A DNA stretch of 64,000 nt from Tupaia tana (GCA_026018925.1 JAKSZU010000012.1:44431218-44495217), one strand, 5' to 3'; counted from the first letter of the stretch, positions 41,945 through 53,013 are shown. Program-made: numbers and translations. Notes: generated from the letters alone by a model not told the origin.

Positions 41945-41973
<29 letters not shown>
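41945..41973 (+). repeat. T29 homopolymer in the AHNAK 3' UTR
   Basis: Twenty-nine consecutive T on the sense strand, so a U29 run in the mRNA. No SINE body is attached, so it is not simply a reverse-inserted retroposon tail. Confidence 0.9.
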
Positions 41974-41975
<2 letters not shown>

Positions 41976-42522
41976 ATTGAACGCTGAGAGCTCCTGTTTA
42001 CTAAGCAAGCTTTTGTGTTTATTATCCTCATTTTTACTGAACATTGTTAGTTTTGGGTAATGGAAGCCCATTTTTTCATTGTGATGACTTTTGAGGCTTT
42101 TGTTAGTAAGGGGGTGGGGGTGGGTTAAAAGGTAGTAGAAGGAGCCAAGTCTCCATTTCTCCAAAGATTGGATCTCTTCAAACAGCAAGCACCCAAAGAT
42201 GGCCCAGAGGAGGTAGCAACCAGGCTGTGTGGGTGTTTTAGTGCTTTATAAGCATTGCTTTTCTCCCTAGGGCTGGCGGTCCCAGCCAGTTTGGTGCTCA
42301 TGGTAAGAGGGATTTAGAATCTGTTTGCAAATTGTCCAAGCCATCGGCTCAACATGAGGGGCTTCCATTTTGTGTTTTGTAAAAGAAATGTTTTATTCAT
42401 GACCGCCGTATTCCTGACCATTAGTTCTGATTTCTTTTAACAAATGTTGTGATTAAGAAAATTTCCAGCACTTTAATGGCAAATTAATTGAGAATGTAAG
42501 AAAACTGATGCTGTACAAGGAA

Positions 42523-42528
42523 AATAAA
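42523..42528 (+). terminator. AHNAK: AHNAK polyadenylation signal AATAAA
   Basis: AATAAA within aaggaaaataaagctg, followed about 15-20 nt later by the likely cleavage zone (ttattaacgcc) and a GT-rich downstream element (ctgtgttgggggg, about 42567-42579). Confidence 0.85.
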
Positions 42529-42869
42529 GCTGTTTATTAACGCCAATGCCCCTTGCCTTTGCATTCTGTGTTGGGGGGTTAAAGCCTGGAGAGGCTGCAC
42601 ACTCAGTCCTGGTGGTTCAGGCAGGATCCACCCACTGGCAATGCTGTTTCTTCAGTGACTTTAAGGCAGTGATCACTACATAAGAATGGGAGGAACTCTT
42701 TTCTTAATCCTCAGTGAGGCTGGCTATACCACTGACGAGAAATTAAGAGAGACTTGGCATACTGGCGGCACAAGCTCTAGGACCCACCTAACCACTTTAT
42801 AGTCTCAGATGTGAATGTAAGATTCAGGAATGGTTTGAAATGAATACAAGGATACAGATGTGAGTGGGG

Positions 42870-43000
42870 AAATCGCGTATTATTATGGTGGTAGGAAGGG
42901 CTCTGGCTGTGAGTCAAGGTCCTGCAACCGACTGGGCTGCAGGTTTGCCATCTGGCTCCAAGTTATCTGCTCTCTCAGTTTCCTCTTTGAAATAAGGGTA
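42870..43000 (+). mobile_element. MIR-like relic
   Basis: ggctctggctgtgagtcaag, then gctctctcagtttcctcttt: weak MIR-like order, truncated by the next SINE. Confidence 0.45.
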
Positions 43001-43002
43001 GT

Positions 43003-43240
43003 GGGGCCAGCAGGTGGCATGCTGGTTCAGGTGCTGGCTGACCACAGTTCCAGTCCCAGGCCCAGTGGCTTGAAAATCATGCTGGGCATGTGTGTGCACA
43101 TATCCCAATTCCAGGAGAATGGAGGGGAAGAGATGATGGCATGACCATCCCCCCTGGGGAGTGATTGCTCATGCTCACTTTCCCTCTCACTGCCTCTCTG
43201 GAGAGCATGTGTGCCCTATGGCAAAAACAAAACCAAACAG
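43003..43240 (+). mobile_element. tRNA-derived SINE, form A
   Basis: ggggccagcaggtggcatgc head, tail ccctatggcaaaaac. The head has a short deletion before the B box. Confidence 0.82.
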
Positions 43241-43525
43241 AAGAAGAAACGAGTGCTAATCTCATATTAGATATCCTTTAATTTTTTTTTTTTTTTTTTT
43301 TTTTAACATTTGCTTTAGAAGGTGTATGTGCTTACCAGAGAGAGAGAAAGAGAAAGAAAGAGAAAGTAAGAAGCCATCTCCAATGGGGGAAGGTCATGCC
43401 ATAATTCTCCTCCAGTTCTCCTCCCAAGACTTTGGGCATGCACACACACACACACACACACACCTGGTGTGTTTGTCAAACTGGGACTAAAACCGCATAT
43501 GACCACATTGGATCCAGCCACTATC

Positions 43526-43783
43526 TTTTTTCTTTTAAGAGTGATTTTTGCTATAGGGCTGCATGCTTGCCAGACAGAGAGAGACAGAGAAACAGAAAGT
43601 GAGAAATCACCTCTTGAAGGGATGGCCACGTCCCAATCCTTTCTCCTCTATTCTCCTTTCGGGATTTTGGGCACTCATGCACACACGCCTGGCATGAGTT
43701 TTAAGTCACTGAGGCTGGGACTCAAACCGTGGTCGACCACTTGGGAGTCCAGTGATGAAACCATTACATCATCTCTTGGTCCT
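43526..43783 (-). mobile_element. tRNA-derived SINE, form A, nested (first insert)
   Basis: ttttgctatagggctgcatg, ending atctcttggtcc. Followed by cccagccattt. Confidence 0.87.
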
Positions 43784-43821
43784 AGGAACCCAGCCATTTA
43801 ATTAATTAATTAATTAATTAA

Positions 43822-44073
43822 GTTTTTGGAGAGGTTTTTGTTATAGGGTGCGTGTGCTCGCCAGAAAGATAGGAGAGACAGAGAGACAGAAAGTGAGAAA
43901 TCACGCCCCCGGGAGGATGACCACGCTGTAATCCCTTCTCCATTCTTCTCTCGGGATCTTGGGCACGCACGCACATGCACCTGGCATAAATTTAAGACAC
44001 CGGGTCCGGGACTCGAACCGCGGTCGACTACATGGGAGTCCAGTGACATAGCCGTTATGCCAATTGCTGGTCC
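43822..44073 (-). mobile_element. tRNA-derived SINE, form A, nested (second insert, young)
   Basis: Preceded by an (ATTA)n tract (43798-43821). CpG-rich with B-box complement ggactcgaacc. Ends gccaattgctggtcc. Confidence 0.9.
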
Positions 44074-44298
44074 TACAATCCAGCCATTTTAACCATGCCA
44101 CCACTGGGCCCATATTGGATGTCTTTATGGTTTCTTGTAGTGCATTTTTAGGGCTGAACATCATGAAAAGTCTCTTTTCTCCTTTTGATTTTTCAGCAGA
44201 TAATACCTGGCGGGGAAGTCTGCTTATAATGGGCTTCTACTGTTGGTCATCACTGGGCAGAGGGTAGTGCCTTCTTGGGTCAAAGAAAAATTGGACCA

Positions 44299-44487
44299 GG
44301 GGCTGACAGGTGGTATGGTGGTTAAGGGCGCTAGACTCCCACATGGCCTATATGGTTCAAGTCCTGGACCCGGTGCCTTGCTTTCTCATTCCCCCACCCC
44401 CTCTCTTGTTCTGTCCCTCTCTGATCAAATTAAAATCAGATCAATCAATCAATCAATAAAAATTTGAATAAAAATTCTTAAAAAGAA
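44299..44487 (+). mobile_element. tRNA-derived SINE, form B
   Basis: Flanked by attggacca on both sides. Tail gatcaaattaaaatcagatc then (atca)n. Confidence 0.9.
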
Positions 44488-44854
44488 AAAAATATTGGAC
44501 CAAGCTTGTCTTCCTCACCATTTCCCTGAACTGGTTTCTTTCTGCCAATAGAGGCAACCCTGCATCTCTGGCCCCCCAGATCAGAGAGAACAGCTCTTAC
44601 CCCTTCACACCCTATCCAGTACCAGCTTATATGAGGGTTTTGCACATAGCAGTGGGGTCTCCTGCCCAGGTGGACTCCACCTGTCCTTGCTTGGATTTTA
44701 GACATGCACTCCCCAGTGTCATCCATTCCCACCTCAGCCCACACACAGATCCTTGTCCCTGTGGGTTTAGGAACTCAAAGGTAGCTCTTAGTTTTGGGAA
44801 AATATAGCTGGGAGGAAGGCGTTTTATTTAGATCATTGACCTACAGCAGCTTTT

Positions 44855-44940
44855 GTGAATTGGGTAAGATGCTCAACCTCTGTGAGCCTCAGTGTCCTCA
44901 CCCATAAACTGGGGCTTAGTGTCCATAGGGTCAAAGCATC
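44855..44940 (+). mobile_element. MIR SINE relic
   Basis: gatgctcaacctctgtgagc, ctcagtgtcctcacccataa, actggggctt: MIR 3' half. Confidence 0.65.
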
Positions 44941-45007
44941 TGTTCAGGTTTCTGGGTTATGTATTGTGCAAGGTACTGTGTGTAAGTGTGTAACATTCAT
45001 ATCACAG

Positions 45008-45008
<1 letters not shown>

Positions 45009-45052
<44 letters not shown>

Positions 45053-45129
45053 TATATATATATGCACACACACATAAAAATGTTTTATATGTGTGTGTGT
45101 GTGTGTATGTGTGTATATATATATATATA
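45009..45129. repeat. (TA)n(CA)n...(TG)n(TA)n microsatellite palindrome
   Basis: TA and CA runs on the left are matched by TG and TA runs on the right around cataaaaatgttttat, so the tract can fold on itself. Confidence 0.9.
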
Positions 45130-45449
45130 GTTACATATTTATTTATGGGAAAGTCTTGGAGAAGTGATGTGAACCCCTCTTCTATAGAAACCCTGGACAC
45201 CCTAGGCCATATGCACACAAGAGAATTAACATGTACATACCCATTGGCATACACACCTGCATACTGCCACCTTCTGTCCAAACTGGGCTGAGGTCTCCCC
45301 CAAGGGTGCTTCTTTCACCACAGCTTGAAGCTCAATTCCTGTTTTTCCTTCAACTCTGAAGCTGACAGGGTGTGGGGTAGAGCTGAGATATGCGGCTCTG
45401 ATGTCTGGATGGTGAGGTAAGTGGATGGCAGTAGGGTACTGGTTTAATC

Positions 45450-45838
45450 TGCTATTGTGTTGCTTACAGAAATAACTGATGATTTATACAGAATAGAGGT
45501 TTATTTCACTCATGATTCTGGTGAGTAGAAAGTTCAAAAACTCGAGGTAGGTCTCAGGTTGGCCAATCACAGCATGGCCGGCAGAAGCAGGCAGAGCAGC
45601 GGGTGTGTGCAGAAACAGAAAACTGAGGACAGCCATCTTTTTGTAACAACCAGCTCTCATGAGAGCTGTGACTTACTGGGTCTTGACAGGTAGCATTAAC
45701 CCATTCTTGAGAGCAATACCTCCATGATTCAACCACCACTCACTAGGTTTCATCTAGTCACATCCCAACACCATTACACTGGGGACCACATTCCAAAACA
45801 AGCCTTTGGGGCCAAACCATTATCCAAACCCATAGCAG
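45450..45838 (-). mobile_element. MaLR-type solo LTR (MLT1/MST-like)
   Basis: In plus-strand reading it shows the hallmarks of a reversed ERVL-MaLR LTR: gaatagaggtttatttc, caaccagctctcatgagag, attcaaccaccactcac, cactggggaccacattcc, ccattatccaaacccat. Only the LTR is present, with no internal region. The subfamily is not resolved by eye. Confidence 0.75.
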
Positions 45839-46099
45839 ATGCACTTGTGTACCCAGCTGGGGAGACACCCATTAAGATGTTAGAAAGATCCCTTGGCAAT
45901 CTACCCAGGTTGTCCAATAAATATCAATGAAAACAAATTGTCTAGCTTGAGGAAGAGGTGATGCGGGCTATGGTGGCCCTCTGTGTCTGTCATTCAGTTG
46001 GTAAATATTTTATGTGGCTAGATGCGGTCTCAGCCCATCTGATCTCAGAATTCTCCTCTGTCAAACTCCATGGACCTCATGATGTGATGGATATGAAAA

Positions 46100-46381
46100 A
46101 CAGAAATGCAATTTTTAAATTTTAATTGGCAGAGGGTGTGTGTGCTTGCCAGAGAGAGAGAGTGGGGGATAGAGGGAGAGCACATGAGAGGGAATCCACA
46201 ACAGGGCGTGGTCATGTTGCAATTCTTTTTCCTCCATTTCTCCCGTCAGGATTTTGGGTATGCATGCACATGTGCCTGACATATTTTTCAAGCTTCTGGG
46301 GTCAGAATTTGAACCACAGTTGGCCAAGTGGGATCCAGATCTCCATGCACAGGGTTTAATCACTATGCTACGGGGCTGGCC
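46100..46381 (-). mobile_element. tRNA-derived SINE, form A variant head
   Basis: attggcagagggtgtgtgtg body; the head complement ends ctacggggctggcc, a variant also seen at 58374. Probably an older subfamily. Confidence 0.7.
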
Positions 46382-47182
46382 TTGAACGCTGGAAGAGAAT
46401 GCATAGAAATCACACGTTTTCTGAGAAGGGTGAGGCCAGTGATCATTCCTGAGTTTTCAGGGTGAAATCTCCCTGGCTGAGGTGGTGGGTAGGATGGAGA
46501 AGGAGCATGCTGCTGGCCGTTCAAACTTCGTAGCCACCCTCTGCTTATGTTAGGCTCAGGCTGGAAGCTGTGGCCCCATACCAGGAGCCCTCATTACTCC
46601 CGTGACTATTACCACCGAAAGGGCGGTGTGGGAGAGGGCACAGGGGTTGCGATGGCATGTGGAGGGCCTGTTCCTGCTGGCCTCCCTTTGCCCACCCCTG
46701 CGCCTGTCCACTCTCATTGCCTCTCTCCCTCTGTTCTCCTAATGCCTCTATCACTGCCTACCACTGCTCTTCCTCAGTCCTTGATGTGACAATCCAATTA
46801 TCTCCCAAAGTCCTGAGGGCACAGATTCACAGGGTCTTATGACGCCCTGTGTCCAAGGGTGAGAGCAGTGTCAGGAGACTGGGAAGGGGCTGGACTCTTT
46901 GATGTCCTCCCTCAGTTCTTGCCAGAACCATTGCAAGGACTGTAACCTCAAGGTATACCTCACTTTAGACAGTATGGCTGTCCATACTGACAGTCATACT
47001 GCCTACAGTTTGACTTTAGGGTTAAGGGGATATTTGAAAAGCTGAATTATTTTGATATACACCATAGGCTCACAAATGGTGGTAAATAGTTTTTGTAGAC
47101 TCAAACTTATTTATCTGTCAGGGTCCCTTCAGAAAATGTAGTTCCAGTCGAGACAGTTCAACTACAGAGACTGCTTTTTCTC

Positions 47183-47436
47183 GCAGAGGTTTTTGCTATA
47201 GGGTGCATGCGCTTGCCAGAGAGAGAGAGACAGAGAGACAGAAAGCGAGAAATCACCCCCCCCCCCCCCCGGGGGAATGGCCACGCTGCAATCCCTTCTC
47301 CTCCATTCTCCTCTCGGGATCTTGGGCACGCATGCGCATGTGCCCAGAGTGAGTTTAAGCCACAGGGTCCAGGATTCGAACTGCAGTCAACTACATGAGA
47401 GTCCAGCAGCATATCCATTATGCCAACTGCTGGTCC
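47183..47436 (-). mobile_element. tRNA-derived SINE, form A (young), long C run
   Basis: tttttgctatagggtgcatg, C15 run in the hairpin, ending ccaactgctggtcc. agagact-type flanks. Confidence 0.9.
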
Positions 47437-47439
47437 TGA

Positions 47440-47475
47440 GACTTTTTTTAAAAAAAAGAATTATTTTATTTAACT

Positions 47476-47506
<31 letters not shown>

Positions 47507-47526
47507 TTTTAATCTGACCAGAGAGG

Positions 47527-47576
<50 letters not shown>

Positions 47577-47658
47577 AAGCTACCAGGTCTGGGACTTGAA
47601 CTGCACTCGGCCATGTTGGAGTCCAGTGCCCTTGACCACCATGCCACCTGCCGGCCCC
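47440..47658 (-). mobile_element. tRNA-derived SINE, form B, with (TTTA)n and (GA)n
   Basis: (ttta)n at about 47475-47509 and (ga)n at about 47530-47572. Ends cacctgccggcccc. Confidence 0.88.
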
Positions 47659-48145
47659 AACCATAGAAACTTTAATGGAAGGATGGTTTATAAAGTAGTG
47701 GACAGGGGGAAAAGTGCCCACCAGTTGTAGTGAGACTCCCCAGGGTTGATGGGAAGTTAGAACTCCCCCTGGGTCTGAAGGAGCATGGGAGAGAAATGGT
47801 GTTCCTGGAGTCTGGAGGGGGAGGAGGTAAGGGACCACCAGCAGGGGCTGCAGTCATGGAGGAGCACAGCAGCTGCCAGACCTGCCTGCCTTGTGAAGCA
47901 GGAGCAACGCCCTGCTGCCTTTCCCCTCCTGCCAGTGCCTCCCACCAGAGGAAAAGGGAGCCCAAGCGCTGCAGGTGGTCAGCATCCTTGGGGCCCAGAG
48001 CAGGGAGAGAAGCAGAGAGAAGGGATCTGAAGGTGGAGGGAGCAGATAGATACAATTAGTAACAAGGTTAAAAGATCCTGATTTGCTCTTTTGCTATTCA
48101 TAAGTTTAAATTTTTATATATCCAGGTTTCTTAATATAGTCATAG

Positions 48146-48744
48146 GGGCCAGTCAGTGGAGTGGTGGTTAAGACAGCTGAATTCCGCATGGGCGACTACA
48201 CAGTTTGAATTTCGATTCCCGGACATAATGGCTTGAGGAACACCGTGGTTTGAATCTCAGACCTGGTGGGCTTGAAAATCATGGGACCAAGTCCTGCAGA
48301 GGGCGTAATGTTTATGTTGCTGGACTCCCATGTAGTCAGTCATGGTTAGAGTCCTGGGCCCGGTGGCTTAAAACTCATGCTGGGCAGGTGTGTGTGCGTG
48401 CCCAAAATCTCAAGAGGAAAATGGAGGAGAAGGGATTGTGGTGTGGCCATCCCCATTGGGGTGTGTGTGTGTGTGTGTGTGTGTGTGATTTTTTGCTTTC
48501 TGTCTCTCTGTCTCTCCAGTGAGCTCATGTGCCCTACAGCAAAAATCTCTCTTAAAAAAAAAAAGAAAAAGAAAAAAGAAAATCATGTCAGGTGCATACC
48601 CAAAACCCCAGGAGGAGAATGGTGCAGAAGGGATTGTAGCATGGCCATCCCTCCGAGGGGTGATTTTTCACTTTCCCTCTTGCTGTCTCTCTCTGTCTCT
48701 CTGGCAAGTGCATGCACCTTATGGCAAAAACCTTAAAGCAAAAC
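48146..48744 (+). mobile_element. tRNA-derived SINE, form A, split by a younger SINE
   Basis: Outer pieces 48146-48283 and 48588-48744. The outer head carries a partial internal duplication of the B-box region (two gtttgaat copies followed by a gacctgg-type string). Confidence 0.82.
48284..48577 (+). mobile_element. tRNA-derived SINE, form A, nested, 10-bp TSD
   Basis: gaaaatcatg at 48274-48283 and 48578-48587. Internal (TG)n at about 48461-48487. The head is ggaccaagtcctgcagaggg, slightly rearranged. Confidence 0.9.
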
Positions 48745-48806
48745 AAAACCCTGAAGAATGTTCTTTTCCCCTTCTCTTTTGGAACTGTTCTCAGAGTCAC
48801 TTACAC

Positions 48807-48810
48807 AAAA

Positions 48811-48861
<51 letters not shown>

Positions 48862-48863
48862 AA
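48807..48863 (+). repeat. (AAAT)n microsatellite
   Basis: About 14 uninterrupted taaa units. Confidence 0.95.
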
Positions 48864-48954
48864 ATAATCCTTGGGAAAACACAACTATTCCTCTCTTGAT
48901 TTTTGTAAATAGACAAAATGCCTGGAAGATAATTCAGGATTTACAGGACAGGAC

Positions 48955-49095
48955 CCCAAGAGCACTAGCCTGGGAGTCAGTGGGCTTAGCTGTGACCTTG
49001 GGCAAACTAAGGTCCTGGGTGAGCCCAGTTTCCTTATCTGTAAAAGTATAAGGCATTCTCTAAGGTCCTTGTTAGTTCTGATAGTCTATGATCCC
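48955..49095 (+). mobile_element. MIR SINE relic
   Basis: gcactagcctgggagtcag, tgtgaccttgggcaaac, gtttccttatctgtaaaag: clear MIR. Confidence 0.8.
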
Positions 49096-49409
49096 TTCAG
49101 AAACAAGGCTGGTTAATCAGGGAGTTGGGCTATTTTGGGTCAAAGGCAAGGCAGGATTATAGTTAGTGCAATTGATTTTCTTGTGTGTCTGGAAAGTTGT
49201 CGCAAATGTTTTGAGTAAAGGCAGCACTATTGGAATACGGCTGTGTCTCCAGCATTCCAAAGCAGAAAGGGCAGAATCAGGACTCCCTGAATGTTGCTAA
49301 CATGCACGTCCCACTGTGGAGCCTCAGCTTAGCGCTCTGGTATTGCAGCTTAGCTGGGACCTTAAGTAACACATCTGGGACATGCAGCAAAGCATGTAAC
49401 TGAAGTTCC

Positions 49410-49727
49410 TTTGTCTTCCTTTTTCTTTCTTTCTCCTTTTTCTTCCTTACTTCCTTTCTTCTTTCTTCTTTTTTCTTTTTCTTTTTTCCCCTCCTATGGA
49501 ATGTATGTGTTTGCTGGAGAGAGAGAGAGAATGAGAAAACACCCCAATGGGAGATGGTCACACTACGATCACTTTTCCTTCATTCTCTCTCAGGATTTTG
49601 GTCATGCACACATGTACGCCTAGAACCTGGCATGTTTTTTTTCAATCCGCTGGGTCTGGGACTTGAACCATGCTGTCGGCCATGTGGCATCCAGCTGCCT
49701 CAGCCAGCACACCACAAGTTGCCTCTC
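49410..49727 (-). mobile_element. tRNA-derived SINE, form A (old), CT-rich tail
   Basis: Pyrimidine tract 49411-49492, then ctatggaatgtatgtgtttg, ending caagttgcctctcc. Confidence 0.78.
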
Positions 49728-49962
49728 CTTTTCTTTTCTTTTTTGTTTTTTGGAGATTTTTGCTATAGGGCGCATGTGCTTGTTGGAGAGACAGAGAGAC
49801 ATCCCCAAGGGGGATGGCCACACCATAGTCCCTTTTCCTTAGATCTCTTCTTGGGATTTTGGGCATGCATGTACACGTGCCCAGCATGAGTTTTAAGCTG
49901 CTGGTTCCAGGACTTGAACCGTGGTCAACCATATGGGAGTCCAGATGCCATCTGCTGGTCTC
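49728..49962 (-). mobile_element. tRNA-derived SINE, form A
   Basis: tttttgctatagggcgcatg, ending gccatctgctggtc, abutting the preceding copy. Confidence 0.85.
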
Positions 49963-50003
49963 TCTTTTCTTTTTTTAAAAAGTGTATTAGTTTGTTTTGT
50001 TTT

Positions 50004-50476
50004 CAGAATGATTTATTTGATTTTATTTTTCATTATTCTTTTTTTTTTTTTCTTTTTTTTGGAGAGGTTTTTGCTATAGGGCGCGTGCGCTCGCCAGACA
50101 GACAGAGAGAGACAGAGAGACAGAAAGCAGGAAATCACCCCCCAGGGGGGATGGCCACGCCGCAATCCCTTCAACTCCATTCTCCTCTCGGGATCTTGGG
50201 CACGCACGCACACGCGCCCGGCGTGAGTTTAAGACACCGGGTCCGGGACTCGAACCGCAGTCCACTATGTGGGAGTCCAGCGACATAGCCATTACGCTAA
50301 CTGCTGGTCCCCATTATTCTTTTTTTAAAAATTTGCTACAGTGCAGGTACACCCACAGGGGAAAGGGAGAGAGAAAGAGAGAGACAGGGAGAAAGCAAGT
50401 GGCCAGATCTGGAACTTGAACCATGGTCAACCATGTGGGAGTCCAGCACCTCAACCACCACGCCACCTGCTGGTCC
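50004..50476 (-). mobile_element. tRNA-derived SINE, form B, split by a young form A
   Basis: Outer pieces 50004-50040 and 50312-50476, ending cacctgctggtcc. Confidence 0.82.
50041..50311 (-). mobile_element. tRNA-derived SINE, form A (very young), nested
   Basis: Flanked by cattattcttttttt on both sides. Head and body near the apparent consensus and CpG-rich: gggcgcgtgcgctcgcc, cacacgcgcccggcgtg, attacgctaactgctgg. Confidence 0.93.
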
Positions 50477-50489
50477 TTAAAGTATATTA

Positions 50490-50937
50490 TTTTGAATGCA
50501 GACCTAAGAAAAGTTGCAAGAATGATCTGAATATACATATATCTTCCACTTGTATTCGCTCATTATTGGCATTTACCTTATTTGCCTCCTTCTCTCTCTA
50601 CATGGATGTTACAGCTATTATAATTTTTGCTAAATCATTTGAGAATAAATTGCAGACATTATGACCCCTTATCTGTAAATACTTCAGCATGTATGGACAT
50701 TTTCTTAAACAATCCCAATACAGTAGTCAAATTCAGGAAACTTAATATTATTATAATATTATCTAATATATAATTCATATTTAAGTTTCACCAGTTGCCC
50801 CAGTAATTCCTGGATAACAGTGTACTTGTCCCCATTTAGATGTCAATCATCCATGATCATACATGGTATTTTGTTGCCTTATTGTCTTTGTTTCTTGTCT
50901 TGTCAGGAATAGTTTCTCAGCTTTTTGTTGTCATTCA
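50490..50937. mobile_element. Old LINE-1-like (L1M) fragment
   Basis: gttgcaagaatgatctgaat, then ttcaccagttgccccagtaa: resembles ancient L1M 3' regions. AT-rich with no open frame. Confidence 0.4.
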
Positions 50938-50948
50938 TGACATTGATA

Positions 50949-51272
50949 TACATATACATACATAAATATATATATATATGTATATATATATATATTATAT
51001 ATATATATTTTTTAGAAATTTTTGCTATAGAGCACATGTGCTTGCCAAGGAAACAGAAAGAAACAGAGAGAGAGAAAACAAGAAATCACCAGGGAGAATG
51101 GCCACACCACAATCCCTTCTCCTTTATCCCTTCTCCTTTATTCTCCTCTCAGGATCTTGGGCATGCACACACATGAATCTGGCGTGAGTTTCAAGCTGCC
51201 AGGTGCAGGACTCAAACTGTGGTTGGCCATGTGGGAGTCCAGTGCCTTAACCACTATGCTACCTGCTGGCCC
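50949..51272 (-). mobile_element. tRNA-derived SINE, form A, (TA)n tail
   Basis: Flanked by tgacattgata at 50938-50948 and 51273-51283. The tail is a (TA)n tract 50949-51009. Ends ctacctgctggccc. Confidence 0.9.
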
Positions 51273-51292
51273 TGACATTGATACTTTTGAAG

Positions 51293-51719
51293 CAGGGGTT
51301 TCCAACTCCCAGGCTGTGGACTAGTCTGTGACCTCTTTGGGGCTGGGTCATGGACTGGTGCTAGTCTGCTGGGCTGCAGCGGAGCAGGGGTGGGGGTATG
51401 GTGGTGGTGGGTGGGAGGGGATTGAGATCAGCTTGGTCTGTGTTTGCAGCCTCTTCCCATCACTTGCATTGCCACCTGGGGACTGCCTCCTGTCAGATCA
51501 GTGGAGGCATTGGATTCTCATGGGAGCACACACCTTATTGCTGTGTGATTGTTTCATTGCATATTGCAATGTGACAGTGGTGGAAACGGGGTGCACAGTG
51601 GATCGGCGGACATGGTGTGCTTGGGTCATCCTGGGACCACACCTCCCTCCCCGTCAGTGGAGGGATTGTCTTATCTTCCATGAGGCTGGCCCCTGGTGTG
51701 GGAAGGTTGGGGACAACTA
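51293..51719. mobile_element. hAT-type nonautonomous DNA transposon, 8-bp TSD
   Basis: Terminal inverted repeats (caggggtttccaac / gttggggacaacta), flanked by identical ttttgaag at 51285-51292 and 51720-51727. An 8-bp target duplication is diagnostic of hAT. The interior (ctcctgtcagatcagtggag, gcacagtggatcgg) resembles an old mammal-wide MER/Charlie-like family. No transposase frame. Confidence 0.85.
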
Positions 51720-52757
51720 TTTTGAAGGGTATTGGACCAGTTGATCAGTAGAAATATCCCTTGGCCTGGGTTTGTCTGATGATGTTTCCTCATGGTTAGA
51801 TTCAGGCTATGCGTTTTTGGCTAGGAATACGAAGAAGTGGTGTGAAGTCCTTGCTGGTGCATGGCTTCAGGAGGCACGAGATAGGTATGCAAATTTCAAT
51901 TCCAGGGCTAAAGTAAAAGATTGCCAAATTTCCTCATTGTAACTTTGCCATGTTTTCCTGTTGGAATGAACAAGTAAAACCAAGTTTTCAAGAAAGAAGT
52001 CCAAGTTTGGGCAAGTGTATTTCTCAAGCACACTTGAAAGGGCTGATGGCATGCTTAGCTTTGGCACAATCTTAGGCTGGGGGTTTTGAAAATGGAGTTC
52101 TGGCTTTGAGCTTTGTAGCACAGAGGAGCTCTCTGTCTTTCCTCACGAGGACAAAGAATTCCATGCATGAATGCTTACCCCGGGCTGGGCATGCCATGTG
52201 CTGTTTACCAGCCTCTGAATTGCCCGGTGGCATCCAACAGCCTCAAGTGCTTCCTAAGGCTGAAGACGCTGCCATGGGCCACAGCAAATGTGTGGGGAAC
52301 ATTCTGCTGATGAGGGCGGTTTCATTTCCCTTTAAGTGCCTCTGTTATTTTCTACCACAAGCTTGAGGCCTGGCACTAACTGAATAACTTCCCAGTAGTG
52401 CGGCCAAGGAGGAGAAAGGGTTACGAACAAAAAGACTTTCTCTTTGGACAGGGTGTTCTTGTCCACAAAGTGCTTTATCTCTTGAGATCTGGCACTGAGC
52501 TCTCAGCCCTGCCTCCGTCTTACACACCAGAAAGGTGAAGCTTGAGAAGTGACATGATCAGTCTCGACTCATAGAACCGGGAAGAGGCCATCCTGCCTAG
52601 GTCAATCCAAGCTTTCTGATTAAAAAAAATTTTTTTTTCCCTTACCCAAGATGCCATTGCTGATTCCCTGAGAAAGTTGGGAACATTTTTTGGGAGTGGG
52701 GGATGTTTAGGAAATGGAAGGTGTCTCTTGAAATACATAGGGTTTTGGACTTTTATT

Positions 52758-53013
52758 TTCGGAGAGGTTTTTGCAATAGGGCACATGCGCTCGCCAGAAA
52801 GACAGAGAGAGACAGAGAGACAGAAAGCAAGAAATCACCCCCCAGGGGGGATGGCCACGCTGCAATCCCTTCTCCTCCATTCTCCTCTCGGGATCTTGGG
52901 CACGCACGCACACGCGCCCGGCGTGAGTTTTAAGCCACCGGGTCCGGGACGTGAACCGTGGTCGACTACGTGGGAGTCCAGCGACATAGCCATTATGCTA
53001 ACTGCTGGTTCCC
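52758..53013 (-). mobile_element. tRNA-derived SINE, form A (young)
   Basis: gagaggtttttgcaatagg, intact hairpin, gcgtgagttttaagccac, ending taactgctggttccc. Confidence 0.9.

Larger units (their letters stand above)
6840..42545 (+). other. AHNAK: AHNAK transcription unit (5 exons)
   Basis: The model has five exons: a noncoding exon 1 (about 6840-7030), a probable noncoding exon 2 (22285-22386), coding exons 3 (22743-22899) and 4 (23282-23469), and the giant terminal exon 5 (24412 to about 42545). Introns are about 15.25 kb, 356 bp, 382 bp and 942 bp. All coding junctions are GT-AG and keep frame: 157 + 188 nt is 115 codons, so exon 5 starts at codon 116. This matches the known mammalian gene, with a short 5' part and one exon encoding almost the whole protein. 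The transcription start is not directly visible. The poly(A) site is placed from AATAAA at 42523. Confidence 0.9.
41707..42545 (+). other. AHNAK: AHNAK 3' UTR
   Basis: About 840 nt. It carries two perfect Pumilio-type elements close to the stop (TGTACATA 41721-41728, TGTATATA 41766-41773), a T29 run at 41945-41973, and an A/T-rich distal part leading to AATAAA. Confidence 0.85.
43280..44111 (-). mobile_element. tRNA-derived SINE, form A, split by two younger SINEs
   Basis: Outer pieces 43280-43525 and 44077-44111 (ending ccaccactgggccc). The break is marked by atccagcca-type repeats before, between and after the two inserts. Confidence 0.82.
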
